A stretch of 64,000 nt of DNA from Entamoeba histolytica HM-1:IMSS (GCF_000208925.1 NW_001914861.1:146399-210398), one strand, 5' to 3'; positions 12,350 to 23,737 are shown, numbered from the stretch's first letter. Notes: generated from the letters alone by a model not told the origin. Program-made: numbers and translations.

Positions 12350-13196
12350 TGATAATATTTTAGATGTTTCTAGAGTTTAAGAATAAAAATGAAAACTTTT
12401 TAAAAGAACATCTTCTGTTTTGAATCAAACAAGTCCAAGTCTAATTCATTTTACTTTTTTTAAAATAAGATATTTTTGACATTGTTTCATTAAAATAACA
12501 TTAATTACTGGTATACAAAATCTTGCATATCTTTAAATTCATACATTTAAATTTATTATTTTGATAAATATCTGCTAAAGTATTGGAAGTAAGATATATT
12601 TAGATTCTGTATTTTTTATTTTTGTATCAGTTGTGACGTAAGTAATCAAATATAGATATAGAACAATAATGTTAAAGGATTATTGTATACTATTTAGAGT
12701 TGGTTTCTTGCCACAATGACATTTGAATGGAAGTACATTTAGTTTAGTTCACTATGTTGACTGTTACAGAGATATTGATAGTTTTCGTTTCAATCGTTTC
12801 ATTAACTCCGAAAAAAAGAAGAAAAAAAAGGTCAATTATTAGATACATCAACAATTGGACTTTCTTCAGATTGAGAAGTGTTTATTTCAGTTTCTACAAT
12901 ATGTTCTATTGGTGCAGTAGAGTTTATGTCCAACACGTCTCAGAAAAAAAGAAGAAAACTTAAAGAAGGAAAAAAAGTGAAAATATTGTTATTTAAAACA
13001 ATATATTTTTTGTATTAAATAACAAAAAAGAAAAGTTAGAAGAAAATTCAAAAGAAAGAAAAAGAGAAAAGAAAATTCAAAAGAAAGATTAAAAGAGTTT
13101 ATTCAACAAAAAGAAAAGTTGATTGAAAAGTATTATTAAATTGTTTTTCATGAAAATCAATGATTTAAACAACACAAAACTGAAATTATTCAAATA
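12350..13196. other. Intergenic region with Lys/Arg-coding purine tracts
   Basis: Upstream region shared by the secreted-protein gene (minus) and beta-amylase (plus). It holds two runs of the form GAAAAAAAGAAGAAAA (near 12810 and 12942) and a direct repeat, GAAAATTCAAAAGAAAGA, starting at 13042 and 13071. A 69-codon ORF at 12754-12963 is basic and hydrophobic with no recognisable family. Read in other frames the same stretch is broken by stops, so any gene here is decayed or absent. Confidence 0.4.
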
Positions 13197-14510
13197 ATGA
13201 TATTCTTCTTAAGTGTAGTTACTTTGGCTTTAGCAACTGAAGTCAATTTGATGATGCCACTTGATACAGTCAATTCCAATGGAGTTAATAATAAAGGACA
13301 ACTTCAAAATGACTTAAATAAAATTAAATCAGGAGGAGTTGCTGGTGTTATGGCAGATGTTTGGTGGGGACTTGTAGAAACATCACCAAGAAATTACAAT
13401 TGGAATGGATATAAAGAATTAGTTCAAATGGTTAAAAAAGCAGGATTAAAATTCCAAGCAGTTATGTCATTCCATAAATGTGGAGGAAATGTAGGAGATT
13501 CAGTAACAATTGAAATTCCCCAATGGGTAAGAAATGCAGGAGCAGCAAATGATGCGTTCTTTAAAGACAATGAAAATAATGTTAATAATGAATATATTTC
13601 ATTTGCATATGATGATTCATCTATTTTTGAAGGAAGAACACCAATTGAAATTTATAAAGACTTTATGACATCATTTAAACAAAACTTCCAAAGTTATATT
13701 GATGATGGAACAATTAATGAAATTCAAGTTGGTATGGGACCATGTGGAGAAACTAGATATCCATCATATCCACTTTCAAGGTGGAGTTATTGTGGAGTAG
13801 GAGAGTTCCAATGTAATGATGGTAAGTCAAAAGAATTACTTAAAAAAGCAGCAACAGATAAAGGACATTCAGAATGGGGAAATGGATCACCATCAAATGC
13901 AGGAAATTATAATTCTAAACCACCCTCATCAACAGGATTCTTTGGAAATGGATTTGATAACTACCAAAGTGAATATGGACGATTCTTCCAAGAATGGTAT
14001 TTTGACTTGTTATTAAGTCATACAGATAAAGTTCTTTCAGCAGCAAGAAATGTATTTGGAAATACACTTGCACTTGCAGGTAAAATATCAGGAGTTCATT
14101 GGTGGTATAATGACCAATCACATGCAGCTGAAATGACAGCTGGATATTACAACTCAAATGGAAATGATGCATACAAAACACTTTCTAATACATTCAAAAA
14201 TAATAATGTTAGATTTGACTTTACCTGTCTTGAAATGAGTGGAACTGATGGAAATTGTGGGTCATCACCAGCTAATTTAGTTGATCAAGCATTTAATGCA
14301 GCAGGAACAGTTGGAATTGGCAAATGTGGAGAAAACGCACTTGAATTATGTGGATATGGAGGATGTAATACTAATGGATTTAATCAAATCATCAATAAAT
14401 GTAAACAACATGGATTAACAGCATTCACATACTTGAGAATGACAAGAGGACTTCTTGATGATGGAAATGCATGGGGACAATTCACTAATTTTGTTAGTAG
14501 AATGAAATAA
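13197..14510 (+). CDS. Secreted beta-amylase, glycoside hydrolase family 14
   Basis: A 437-residue GH14 enzyme, which removes maltose from the non-reducing ends of alpha-1,4-glucans. A signal peptide covers about residues 1-14 (MIFFLSVVTLALAT), followed directly by the canonical barrel start VNLMMPLD. Family hallmarks are present: GVMADVWWGLVE near residues 50-61, the catalytic acid Glu185 in GPCGETRYPSYP, and the catalytic base Glu346 in TCLEM. The length is that of a catalytic domain without a starch-binding module. The first exon is the whole gene. Export fits either digestion of starch or glycogen outside the cell or in vacuoles. A role for an E. histolytica beta-amylase in mucus penetration has been reported, though I cannot tell whether this is that gene. 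GH14 is mainly a plant and bacterial family, so transfer is plausible. Confidence 0.95.
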   Translation: MIFFLSVVTLALATEVNLMMPLDTVNSNGVNNKGQLQNDLNKIKSGGVAGVMADVWWGLVETSPRNYNWNGYKELVQMVKKAGLKFQAVMSFHKCGGNVGDSVTIEIPQWVRNAGAANDAFFKDNENNVNNEYISFAYDDSSIFEGRTPIEIYKDFMTSFKQNFQSYIDDGTINEIQVGMGPCGETRYPSYPLSRWSYCGVGEFQCNDGKSKELLKKAATDKGHSEWGNGSPSNAGNYNSKPPSSTGFFGNGFDNYQSEYGRFFQEWYFDLLLSHTDKVLSAARNVFGNTLALAGKISGVHWWYNDQSHAAEMTAGYYNSNGNDAYKTLSNTFKNNNVRFDFTCLEMSGTDGNCGSSPANLVDQAFNAAGTVGIGKCGENALELCGYGGCNTNGFNQIINKCKQHGLTAFTYLRMTRGLLDDGNAWGQFTNFVSRMK

Positions 14511-16937
14511 TACAACTTAATTTAATAATGTTTAACTTTCATTTCATGTTTAACTTTCATTAATTACATTAAAAAACTTTAAATGAAATACTGAATTCAA
14601 ATTAACATAATGAATTATGACATTAAGGTAATGAAATGTATTGAAACTATGAATTGATAAATCAATTGTGATGAATGAAATAATAAATATTGTAGTTGAT
14701 TTATAAAACATAAGATTTTGTACAACATATTAATTTTATTCTTTCAAATTTATTCAAAACATTAACTTACACAATTTATGTATATTTCTTCTTTGATTTG
14801 AAGATAACAATGAATGATATTCATACAATAAACAAAAATATTTCTTAATAAATTAATCGTCTTAGAATTACAACATGTTCATTTTCAGTAAAAGACATTT
14901 TCACATTAACACACAGAGAAACAGAATAACTGTCTTGAATCAAAAATACATTTTTCTTACTAATAAACATTTTCTTTGATTCAGTTGAAAGTAACCAATT
15001 AAACAACATCTATCTATTTTTTTATTAATGAGTTTGTTTATATTAACCAACAAAATATATTTGTAACAATAATTGTCTATTTAAAAATATTCGTTGTTGC
15101 AGAATATGAAAGAAAAAAAAAACAATTCCATTTTATAAATGTCATTAAATGATATAACACTCAATTATATAATTATTATTTCCATAATTCTTTTGATTTA
15201 TAATCAATGTCATCTTAACCTTTCAGTTGCTTCTCTTTATAGATTAACCAACATAATGTCATAGTCCAAACACCAAATAAAAATTATATTTAAAAGAATT
15301 ATCCAAAACAGAAGAAACACAAAATGGAAGGATATTGAAAGCATCATTTAAATTGAAAAAAATGTGTTTAATGTTCTCGGAAAATGATGAAATTTTCATT
15401 GATATTATTTATATTCAAATTTAACAACTCATTTTTATGGTATTAACATTCTATTTATTAGTTTTATTATTATTTTATTTAAATTATGAAATGAAGAATA
15501 AAACATCATTATATATCATCATTCATTAAATTTAATATTCATTTTAATTTTTTATAATACTAATAAAATCGAGTTATTTATTTAAATTGATTGACATATG
15601 GTTATTTTTCATTCATATTTATTTTTTGTTTATGAAAAGGTGTTGAATAATATTTCAACAAGATTATAATCATTATAACATCAAAAATGAATAATAAACT
15701 AATTTAATATGTGAATTAATGAAGAATAAAATATTGTATTAATTGAATCATCACAATAAATAAAAATCCAAAATAAATTAAATATTTATAATGAATTAAA
15801 ATGATTCTTCATTATTCATTTAAATATACATATATAAATGAATACAGATGACAGAATAGTCAATATTTTTAAAAATATATAATGATACATTATACAAATG
15901 ATAGAATGAATAATATAATAACAAGAATAAAAATAAAATACAGAAATACAAATAATAATTCATTTCTTATTGAATAAATACACATTATTTTCAAATATGA
16001 TAATTCAAAATGATATAAAATTCAAAATGATAAAATAATATTATTAAACAGCATTGAATAAAAATATTTATGACAAATTGAATTTCATAAATAAACTAAA
16101 TTAATAATAAAATAGAAATAATAACAAATATCAATATGAAATAATAATAATGAATTCAATTTAAATGAATAACAAATATAATGAATAACACTAAAATGAA
16201 TAGAAATGAAATAAAAATAGTTGTAAGTAATTCATAACATTACAAATTCAGAATAGGTAAAGATTAATTAAATGAATAAACTAATAAAAATGATATTTGA
16301 TATTAAATTATTTTAATATAACGTAATTAACCAAATATAAATAAAGAAGAATTAATTCAAGTTGGATATAAATAAATAAAATTACAATTCATAATTATAG
16401 AAAAATTGATGTGAATTAACTATTCTTTAAGAATCATTTTACATTAATTTTTACTTGGAATTTATTAAAAAAATCCGAAACAGAAATCCATGAGATGGAT
16501 TATTTTGAACTGCCATAAACAAACGAAACAGGAAAATCACAATCCACTAAAATTGAATTTATTTGTTTTATTCTTTACTTTTTAAGAAACAGCAAAAGAC
16601 TTTCTTTTAAGATAAATTATAAATCTCTTTAATTTTCGTTACATTCTTCTTCAAAATTAAATCAAATGTTTTTAACAAAGTCGTTTATTTTTAGCAAAAT
16701 AAATAGATAGTCTTTTTTTAAACGAAATCCCCAATTTTTTTAGTTTCATTAAAGCCCTTTTCTAAAAATTTATCTAGCAACCATATTTTACCTTAATAGT
16801 TTTAGTATTTCTTTGTATATTAAATGTTCTTCAATAACTTTTATTAATTTAGTTTGAGTTATTAGGAAGAAAAAAGAACTCTCGATATAAGGTTTAACAG
16901 ATTCATCTTCAAAAGTCATTTTGGAATATTAGCTATT
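14511..16937. other. Gene desert, very AT-rich, 2.4 kb
   Basis: Immediately after the amylase stop there is an 18-bp-period direct repeat of GTTTAACTTTCATT (first unit at 14530, second at 14548). The rest is A/T-dominated with many short AATGAATAA-like words and no open frame of substance. One small GC-richer pocket at 16480-16560 contains the hairpin ATCCAT-GAG-ATGGAT (16486-16500). No gene was recognised. Confidence 0.5.
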
Positions 16938-17234
16938 ATGTTCATAATACTAATAGGTATTTTCGAATTACCTTTTTTTAATTCTAATGTTGTTGTTTTG
17001 TTTTTGATAATATTATGCAGCTTCTTTGTTACTGGTGAAATTTTGCATGAAAACATTGCTAATGTTGGAGTTGAACAGCGCCAACGAAGAGATCAACATC
17101 CATATAATTTATATGAACGTATTTTAAGATATACATTCTTTATATTGAAATTTATTATAAAAACAATTATCAAGTGCATTGTCAAAATATGCATTAAACC
17201 ACTTCTTATATATTTAATTCAAAACATTAGATGA
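16938..17234 (+). CDS. Possible small membrane protein, 98 residues
   Basis: Open frame with an ATG start in the middle of a gene desert. It predicts a hydrophobic N-terminal segment (residues 1-36), a polar middle (GEILHENIANVGVEQRQRRD) and a second hydrophobic region (residues 64-95), so two membrane passes. The polar middle has a richer amino-acid mix than chance AT-rich frames usually show, which is the only reason for listing it. There is no recognised family and no GAAC box close upstream. It may be a remnant of a decayed gene or a chance ORF. Confidence 0.3.
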   Translation: MFIILIGIFELPFFNSNVVVLFLIILCSFFVTGEILHENIANVGVEQRQRRDQHPYNLYERILRYTFFILKFIIKTIIKCIVKICIKPLLIYLIQNIR

Positions 17235-19612
17235 GAACTAACTTAATTTATTGTTTTAGTTTGTAAACTCTTTATAATAATATATAAATGAATAAATATA
17301 TAACTAACCACATGTTTCATTCTTTAAAAATAAGTGATGAATAATTATTTATTCAATTTTAATGTATCATACCATTTTAAACACAAATCATCATAATTGT
17401 TTTTTCACTGTAATGTTTATTGTTAAATCGTTTTATTTCATAAACGAATAAAACCATGGGAAAGCATATTCTGAAATATTTATAATAATATATTGAAACA
17501 CTTAAGTACAATTTAAACACAATAACAACAACAAAACTCCTTATAAAATTCATTCTTTCTGTAGTAATACATGCTTATTATTCATTATTATAATACATAC
17601 TTCGCTAAAAAAAACATATCTCAATTGTTTACAAATAAGTCATGATAAGAGTATTTGTAAAAACGCATAAACTTTTTTTGTTTTATTATTAGTTATTTAT
17701 TAGTCTTCTATAGAAAATGTAATAAAAAATAAGACAATGTCTTTAACACTACAAACAAACATTTATATTGAATCATCAAACCATATTTGACCTTTTCACT
17801 ATTTTATTATTTTAATGAATGTATATATTGTCAAAAATGATAAACATAAAACCCACATTAATTTAATATTAATGGTGTTGCATATAAACAAATAAATAGT
17901 TTAACTTCTTTTAAACAATGAATTATAAGTTTTGAAATATCACAAATTAACAAAAATACACAATAAAATAATAAAAAAATTAATTAAGTGTTGCTATTTA
18001 TTTCCTATTGTTATTTGATCTAGTGAAACTAGTCAAATCATTGTACTTAATATTGCTTAGTCAATGACTATTAACTTATTATTTTGTTTTTAGTCTTGTT
18101 AAGAAGTATGATTTTCTATTTTTCATTCTTTTATTTACATTGAATTAAAGTCTTTTCAAATATTATTAATTTAAATATTCTTCATTTAAATAACTATATT
18201 AACTTGATTTTTATTTATTGAATACTAAAAATAACCAATCTTTTCTTTCTTATTTTATGATGAATGAATATATTCCTTACCACCATATTATTACGTTTAA
18301 TTTGAATTATCATCACATTGATCATTTTCTTGATAGTATGTCATGTATTCAAAACAATTCATTCATTACTATATATATTTTTTGAATGTTGATAATACAT
18401 AATACAACCATAGTTATAAATACCCATAGTCTATTACAACAAGTAATCCTCCATCCTAATAACTCATTACATTGTTTACAATATTGAATACTCCATTTTC
18501 TATTCAAATTAAATATTGTAACCGTATAATAAATACGGCATTCAACTATTTTTATAATTATTTAAATAGTTCTGTGTGGAATTTCTAATTTGTTAACTTC
18601 AAGTCAAGAAAAAGAAAATCAAAAATAGAATAACTTTTGAAATTAGAATCATACTATTAAAAATAAAAAAATGTTATTTAAAACATTAATAAAGATATAG
18701 AATAATAAAGAAAATAGAAATAAAATAGAAACACTCTTCGTTCTAATATAATTTATTTCTCTTATCCAACATTAACATTTGAGTGTTGAAATATGAAAAA
18801 TCAATCCTGTCACAACAAAAAATAATTATTCATCTGCAATGTACTATTAAGAAACTAATTTTCTGATGTTATTATTTGACTGTTTTTTCTTTTATGTTAT
18901 ATTCCATATTATACGACATTAACAACCAAGCTTTAAGTGACTTGGGATTGAACTAATATTAGTAAAAAAACTTAAGTATATAAATTGTATGTATAATTCT
19001 TCATCTATTTGCAACAATCAATAATGTATCAACACATAATTATTTTTGTTAGATTATTTCCATTATAGAAATAACATTTTCAAATGAATAAAAATATGAT
19101 TAAATAACCTTCAAAGATTATTTTAGTAACTTCATTTATACGTAATAGTTAGGACTTCATGTATAATTATTTTTTAATTGAACTAAAAAGAGTATTAGTA
19201 ATGATTCAGTTTAAAAGAAATTGAGTGTCTAAAAGAATTATTATAAATAAATATTTTCTAATACAATAAACAGACAACAAAACAGAAATTGAAATTGGTT
19301 TTAAACAAGTTTTGTCTTATTCTAAAAATGTTTAAGTAATAAGGAATACCGATTTTCATATAAATAATAAATGTTTATATTCAAAAGAGTATCAATTATA
19401 AGAAAGAATATAACATTTTATAATGTCTTATAAAAAAAATTTTATTTAAACATTATGATTTAAAAAGTATAAAACCACAACCTTAAAATATCAGAATTGG
19501 AGAATTTTCTTTATTTGATGGTTTATTACTAAATACCTCTCTTCTAATTTTGGACAATACCTTGTTGTTTAAAAATTAATGACGTAAAATAAATTAAACA
19601 AAAACATAAGAA
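17235..19612. other. Gene desert, very AT-rich, 2.4 kb
   Basis: No open frame worth reporting. Two small inverted repeats stand out: CCGTAT-AATAA-ATACGG (18522-18538) and CCAAG...CTTGG (about 18929-18948). Either could be chance. The region ends at the 3' end of the EF-hand gene. Confidence 0.5.
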
Positions 19613-20536
19613 TTACTTCTTTAAATAAATTTCGAGGAATTTATTTAAAGTCAAAGGCTCTTCTCCTATTTTTTCAAACCATTTTGCAATTTTCTTTTCA
19701 TTAAGTCCCATAGACTTTAATAATTTTGTTGTTTCATCTCTTTCCAATAGTCCACTCTTATCAGAGTCAAGTATTTTAAAAATAGCTTCATAAAATCTTG
19801 TTTTAGTTAAGCATCTAATGGTAACATCATTTCCAGCAACAGCACAAGCAAATGTTGCAAATTGATTTTTATCAATTTCACCTTTTCCAGTTTCATCCAA
19901 CAATTTGATAATTATTTCAGGTGCTTTTCGTTCATCAACACCATCTGGATACATTTGCTTAAATAACGTTTTAAGTTCTTTAACAGAAATCATACCAGAA
20001 TGATCTTTATCACCTTTTTCAAATAAAGCAGAAAATACTTGTTGATTGTATTGTTGAAAATCACTTGGTGGAATAACAATTCCAAGGAATTCCATTTCGT
20101 TAATTTCTCTCCCTCCTAATAACCCACAATATTCTTTAATTTTCTTAACTGCGGATTTAATTTCCTCATTAACTGAGGAGTCATTAGGTAATTTATCTAA
20201 TGCCTTAGTAATTTCTTCTGCACTTAAAGAAGCATTTCCATCTGAATCAATAGCCCTAAATAAAGCCATCATTGTTGTAAGATTCTTGCTTTGACCTTTT
20301 TGACTTTCAAAGATTTCTAAACATTTCATTAAATGAAGAAACTCTGTAATATCCAATGCCTTATTTTCATCAACATCACACAAATCAAATAAGTAATTCT
20401 CAAATCCAATTTTATATTGAGGATCTTCACTTTGTAAAAATTGAATTAATAAAGGAAATAAGTCTTCTTTTCTTACTAATTTGTCTTTATCCTTATCACA
20501 AAATCCATGAACAAAGTGTGCAGCAAATTCACACAT
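19613..20536 (-). CDS. Multi-EF-hand calcium-binding protein
   Basis: A 307-residue protein; the first ATG in frame is at 20536. Six EF-hand-like loops can be read in order: DKDKDKLVRKED, DVDENKALDITE, DSDGNASLSAEE, DKDHSGMISVKE, DETGKGEIDKNQ and DSDKSGLLERDE. Loops 2, 3, 4 and 6 keep acidic or polar residues at positions 1, 3 and 5, a hydrophobic residue at 8 and Glu at 12, so they should bind calcium. Loop 1 lacks the usual Glu at 12. Loop 5 has Thr at 3 and Gln at 12 and is probably weak. There is no signal peptide or membrane segment, which suggests a cytosolic buffer or sensor built like calbindin. Two-EF-hand-pair proteins such as grainins are shorter. A GAAC box lies 22 nt upstream. 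Confidence 0.88.
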   Translation of the reverse strand: MCEFAAHFVHGFCDKDKDKLVRKEDLFPLLIQFLQSEDPQYKIGFENYLFDLCDVDENKALDITEFLHLMKCLEIFESQKGQSKNLTTMMALFRAIDSDGNASLSAEEITKALDKLPNDSSVNEEIKSAVKKIKEYCGLLGGREINEMEFLGIVIPPSDFQQYNQQVFSALFEKGDKDHSGMISVKELKTLFKQMYPDGVDERKAPEIIIKLLDETGKGEIDKNQFATFACAVAGNDVTIRCLTKTRFYEAIFKILDSDKSGLLERDETTKLLKSMGLNEKKIAKWFEKIGEEPLTLNKFLEIYLKK

Positions 20537-20558
20537 CAACAATTATATTTTCTTTTTA

Positions 20559-20565
20559 AGTTCTC
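20559..20565 (-). promoter_or_regulatory. GAAC-like promoter box of EF-hand gene
   Basis: GAGAACT on the minus strand, 22 nt before the ATG at 20536. It has the GAACT core, with the first two bases slightly off the WW consensus. Confidence 0.4.
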
Positions 20566-20747
20566 TGTCTTTTAATTTCATTTTTTAAGTTTTCATTAAT
20601 GATAAAAAAGAAACTATCTTCATATTATATCTCAATGAGGAATCTCTTAAACAAAAAAATTTATTAGATTCTCTTTTTAAAAGAAAAAATAATATTTTGT
20701 TTTATATATCAAAAATTTATTGAGCACATCAATTCAATTACTATCTC

Positions 20748-21170
20748 TTACTTCTTCTTTCTAGATGCTTTCTTCATTTCTTTCTTCTTATAGTCTTTGA
20801 ATGAATGGCACATTCTCCATTTCTTCTTATGTTCCTTTCTAGCTTTTCTTGGTGCTTTGGTCTTCTTATCCAAAGCAGCTCTAATTAATTGATGTTTTGG
20901 AACAAACTTCTTTAAAGCAGAAAGTGTATCATAAATCAATGCAAATCCTGAAGTTTTTCCTCCTCCGTACTTAGTGACGAACCCATTAAGAACGATAGTT
21001 TGAACATCTTTTACCTTGTACATTTTAGCAAGCTTTTCTTTAATTTCGGTAAATTTTGGTTGAACAATTCCTGGATGATAAATATCAACAACTACTTGCT
21101 TTCTGCAAAGTAATGGATTAACTATCAGATTTCTTGTTCTGATAGTGACTTCACTCTTTTGGGTAGCCAT
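20748..21170 (-). CDS. RPS24: Ribosomal protein eS24
   Basis: A 140-residue cytosolic 40S subunit protein. The first ATG is at 21170 (the preceding in-frame GTG is not a credible start), giving MATQKSEVTIRTRN, which aligns with the VTIRTRKF start of eukaryotic eS24. The conserved centre includes HPGIVQPKFTEIKEKLAKMY and GGGKTSGFALIYD, and the C-terminus is a Lys/Arg-rich rRNA-binding tail. The length is normal for the family. Codons favour C- or G-ending forms more than the neighbours do, as expected for a highly expressed gene. A small ATG-only upstream exon is not needed. Confidence 0.97.
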   Translation of the reverse strand: MATQKSEVTIRTRNLIVNPLLCRKQVVVDIYHPGIVQPKFTEIKEKLAKMYKVKDVQTIVLNGFVTKYGGGKTSGFALIYDTLSALKKFVPKHQLIRAALDKKTKAPRKARKEHKKKWRMCHSFKDYKKKEMKKASRKKK

Positions 21171-21357
21171 CACACTAAGAAATCTTAATTCTCCTTTATA
21201 CCCTAACTTATTTTTTTCTTTATTTTTTAATGTTTTATTATTCTTTTTAATTTATTTCTTATTAACCATTTCCCTAGTTTTTTTTTTCTTTATTTTTTAA
21301 TATATCATTTTTTTTAATATAAATAACAAAAAAAGATACAATTAAATAGTTTTGTTC

Positions 21358-21966
21358 TTATTGTTGTTTTTTTGATTCTACTTTTTCAAGAATTATTTTT
21401 GTTGTTTTGTTGTAGTTATCAATTGATTTTATTATTTCAGTTTTCATATTATTAATACTAATGTGTTTCTTTTCACATTCACCAAAAAGACTGTTAATGT
21501 CTTTAATTAACTGAGTCATTTCTTCATCTTGTTTTCTTTTTATTTCAATTAATTCATCAACTCCATAAATTCTTCTTACGTAAGGTAGTTCCACAACAAC
21601 ACTGTCACAATCAAAAGAGAATTTTAGTTCACGTACTAAATTCTCATAATTCCGATTAACTGAATTAATCAATTTTCTTTCTTGAATAGTAATATCGTCT
21701 ATCATTTCATGTATAGTATTAACAGTATTATGAGTAAGATTTCTCAAGACTTGCCTGGCAAGAAAAATGTCATTATCTTCTGTTGTTCCTTGGTCATAAC
21801 TATCATCTATTACTTCTCCATTTTGAAAAGTAATTGTCCTTACAGAATGGTGTTCATCATCAAAAGGTTCAGCTGGTGGATGAGGTTGTTTTTCAGGTGT
21901 TGTTGGTTTAGACTTTCCTTTACAACAACTTTTTTTTTTATTTTGTTTTGTTCCTCTTCGGTGCAT
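21358..21966 (-). CDS. Unknown coiled-coil protein, 202 residues
   Basis: ATG at 21966. The N-terminus is basic (MHRRGTKQNKKKSCCKGKSK) and includes a CC pair that could be lipid-modified. A Pro-rich stretch with acidic and His residues (residues 21-42) follows. Residues 75-202 are helical with heptad-like spacing and end KKQQ. There is no signal peptide or membrane segment. I do not recognise the family. It lies between eS24 and a RhoGAP gene, all on the minus strand with about 110-190 bp between them, but Entamoeba genes are transcribed singly, so neighbourhood says little about function. Confidence 0.7.
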   Translation of the reverse strand: MHRRGTKQNKKKSCCKGKSKPTTPEKQPHPPAEPFDDEHHSVRTITFQNGEVIDDSYDQGTTEDNDIFLARQVLRNLTHNTVNTIHEMIDDITIQERKLINSVNRNYENLVRELKFSFDCDSVVVELPYVRRIYGVDELIEIKRKQDEEMTQLIKDINSLFGECEKKHISINNMKTEIIKSIDNYNKTTKIILEKVESKKQQ

Positions 21967-22075
21967 TAATCACTTCTTCACACCAAAATTCTTTCGTTTT
22001 GAAGTTTAATTTTTGGCTTTTTATTTTTTTTTTATTTAGATACTTTGAATTTAAAGAAAATTACGGAATTAAATA

Positions 22076-23392
22076 TTATTTAATATTTTTATCAACAGAC
22101 TCAGAACTGGCTGCCCATTCTGACTGTGACCGAGTAAGTGTTCTTTCATGACATGACTTTCTGCAAGAAGATAGCCTTAATGATTTTCTATCACTAAAAT
22201 CAGGAAATAGTTCATAATAATTGTCTATTAGTGCAACAAAAAATGTCTTTAATTCATTAAGTCTACAAGAGAACACAACTGGACTTTCTTGTGGTATTTC
22301 AAATAAGCAAGGAATCCATATAGTAGCCAAGTTTTGAGCATTCATTTTATTAGTATCTGAATAAGTATTAATTTTATATAACAATCCAAATAATTGTTTT
22401 ATAATCATAATATTATTCTTTGGTAATCCTTTAATAAAACTTTTTAATGTCCCAATATTATAAGCTTTTATTTTGTTTATTGAAAGGGCTTTATTAGTAT
22501 TAATTCGATTAAATACTTTTTCAGGAAGATTTCTAAAGAATCTTTTTAATACAGCAGCCATTAAAATGTAATCTAATCCTTCGAAGTCGATTACACCTAG
22601 TCTATCATAAACATCTCTAATATCTTTTTCACTAGGAGATAGTCTAAATATACCTTCAGTAGTATATCCATTTGCTTTAATATTTTCAATAATATTTTCA
22701 ATACCAGAAGGGATTGAACCTTCACGTTCTTCCATTGTTAAAATTTCGTCTAAGGTTTTACCTTGATAACCACCTTGACACCTCTTGTATTTCATGAAAT
22801 ATTTTGTTTTTTCTATTCTTGCTTTTGTCATAGTTTTTGTAAAATTTTCATCTCCACTAGCACTAATAGACCCATCTTGAAATGCTCGATAGATCGCTTC
22901 CATTGTTCCTCCTAATTTTAATTTGAATTCCCAACTACCTAATGTTAATGTTAATTGAATTTTTGTTGCATCAGTAAATTCTTGATTTGGTTGACTCCAC
23001 CAAGACCAAATATTCCATTTACTTTGAGAGTTATGAGTTTGTAATGAATTAAATAATGGATTAATATATATTTGTTGAGTATCAATAATTGATTGGTTAA
23101 TGCTTTGGGTAGCTGATTGAATGTCATAAAATATTTCTGATAATTGTTGTTGTGTTTGTGCAAAAATTAATAACGGTTCTAACATTTTTGACTTTAATTG
23201 ATTCATATTCGTCATTTCTCTCATATTTCCCATTTCTTGTAATTTACTTGAAAAACTAGCCATTTCAGTATGAAGTTGTTGAAATAATGTAACAATAGTA
23301 CTAGTGTATTCTTGTAAACTATTCATACAGTCTCTTAGAAATGTGGTGTCTTCAAGATAATTTTTAATTTCATTTGCTGATAATCCTTTCAT
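22076..23392 (-). CDS. RhoGAP protein with N-terminal helical (BAR/IMD-like) region
   Basis: A 438-residue protein that should accelerate GTP hydrolysis by Rho/Rac GTPases, which are abundant in Entamoeba and drive motility and phagocytosis. The RhoGAP domain spans about residues 214-400: the arginine finger is Arg250 in TEGIFRLSPSEKD, followed by LKRFFRNLPEKVF and a later NAQNLATIWIPCLF block corresponding to the conserved NLA..W.P motif. Residues 1-115 are helical and could form a BAR-like dimerisation module. I cannot confirm the fold. A Trp-rich insert (WNIWSWW, residues 126-132) separates the two. The C-terminal tail is Ser/Arg-rich (SLRLSSCRKSCHERTLTRSQ) and could be phosphorylated. Confidence 0.92.
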   Translation of the reverse strand: MKGLSANEIKNYLEDTTFLRDCMNSLQEYTSTIVTLFQQLHTEMASFSSKLQEMGNMREMTNMNQLKSKMLEPLLIFAQTQQQLSEIFYDIQSATQSINQSIIDTQQIYINPLFNSLQTHNSQSKWNIWSWWSQPNQEFTDATKIQLTLTLGSWEFKLKLGGTMEAIYRAFQDGSISASGDENFTKTMTKARIEKTKYFMKYKRCQGGYQGKTLDEILTMEEREGSIPSGIENIIENIKANGYTTEGIFRLSPSEKDIRDVYDRLGVIDFEGLDYILMAAVLKRFFRNLPEKVFNRINTNKALSINKIKAYNIGTLKSFIKGLPKNNIMIIKQLFGLLYKINTYSDTNKMNAQNLATIWIPCLFEIPQESPVVFSCRLNELKTFFVALIDNYYELFPDFSDRKSLRLSSCRKSCHERTLTRSQSEWAASSESVDKNIK

Positions 23393-23737
23393 TGGTTTAA
23401 TTCTAACTTAATTTTTAAGTTTTTTATCACTTTTTTGTAAATATAGTTTGTTGTTTTTGAACAATTTATAACCAAACTCATTTCATAAAACAAAACATTC
23501 TTATGTTCAAACAACCTTAACTTTTCAATAATATGTTGTGCTAAGAGAGACATGAAAATAATTCATTTCTCTAAGAAGAGAAATTATAAAAAATATAATT
23601 TTATTATTATAAATATAGTTTTGGAATAGCTTTGAAGTATAAGAAACTATATTTATTAATAAAAAAAACAAGAAAAAAAAATAAAAAAGAAGTCAAATAA
23701 AACAACCCTATAATCTAAGAAATTGAGATAGCTAAGG
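23393..23737. promoter_or_regulatory. Divergent promoter region, RhoGAP / ribosomal P0
   Basis: A 345-bp region with genes leading out of both ends. It is A/T-rich throughout with no exact GAAC box. It must hold the promoter of the highly expressed P0 gene, but I cannot pinpoint elements. Confidence 0.45.

Noticed and set aside
12754..12963. 69-codon basic/hydrophobic ORF upstream of beta-amylase
   Set aside because: No family, no promoter box, and composition set by purine tracts. Treated as non-coding or decayed.
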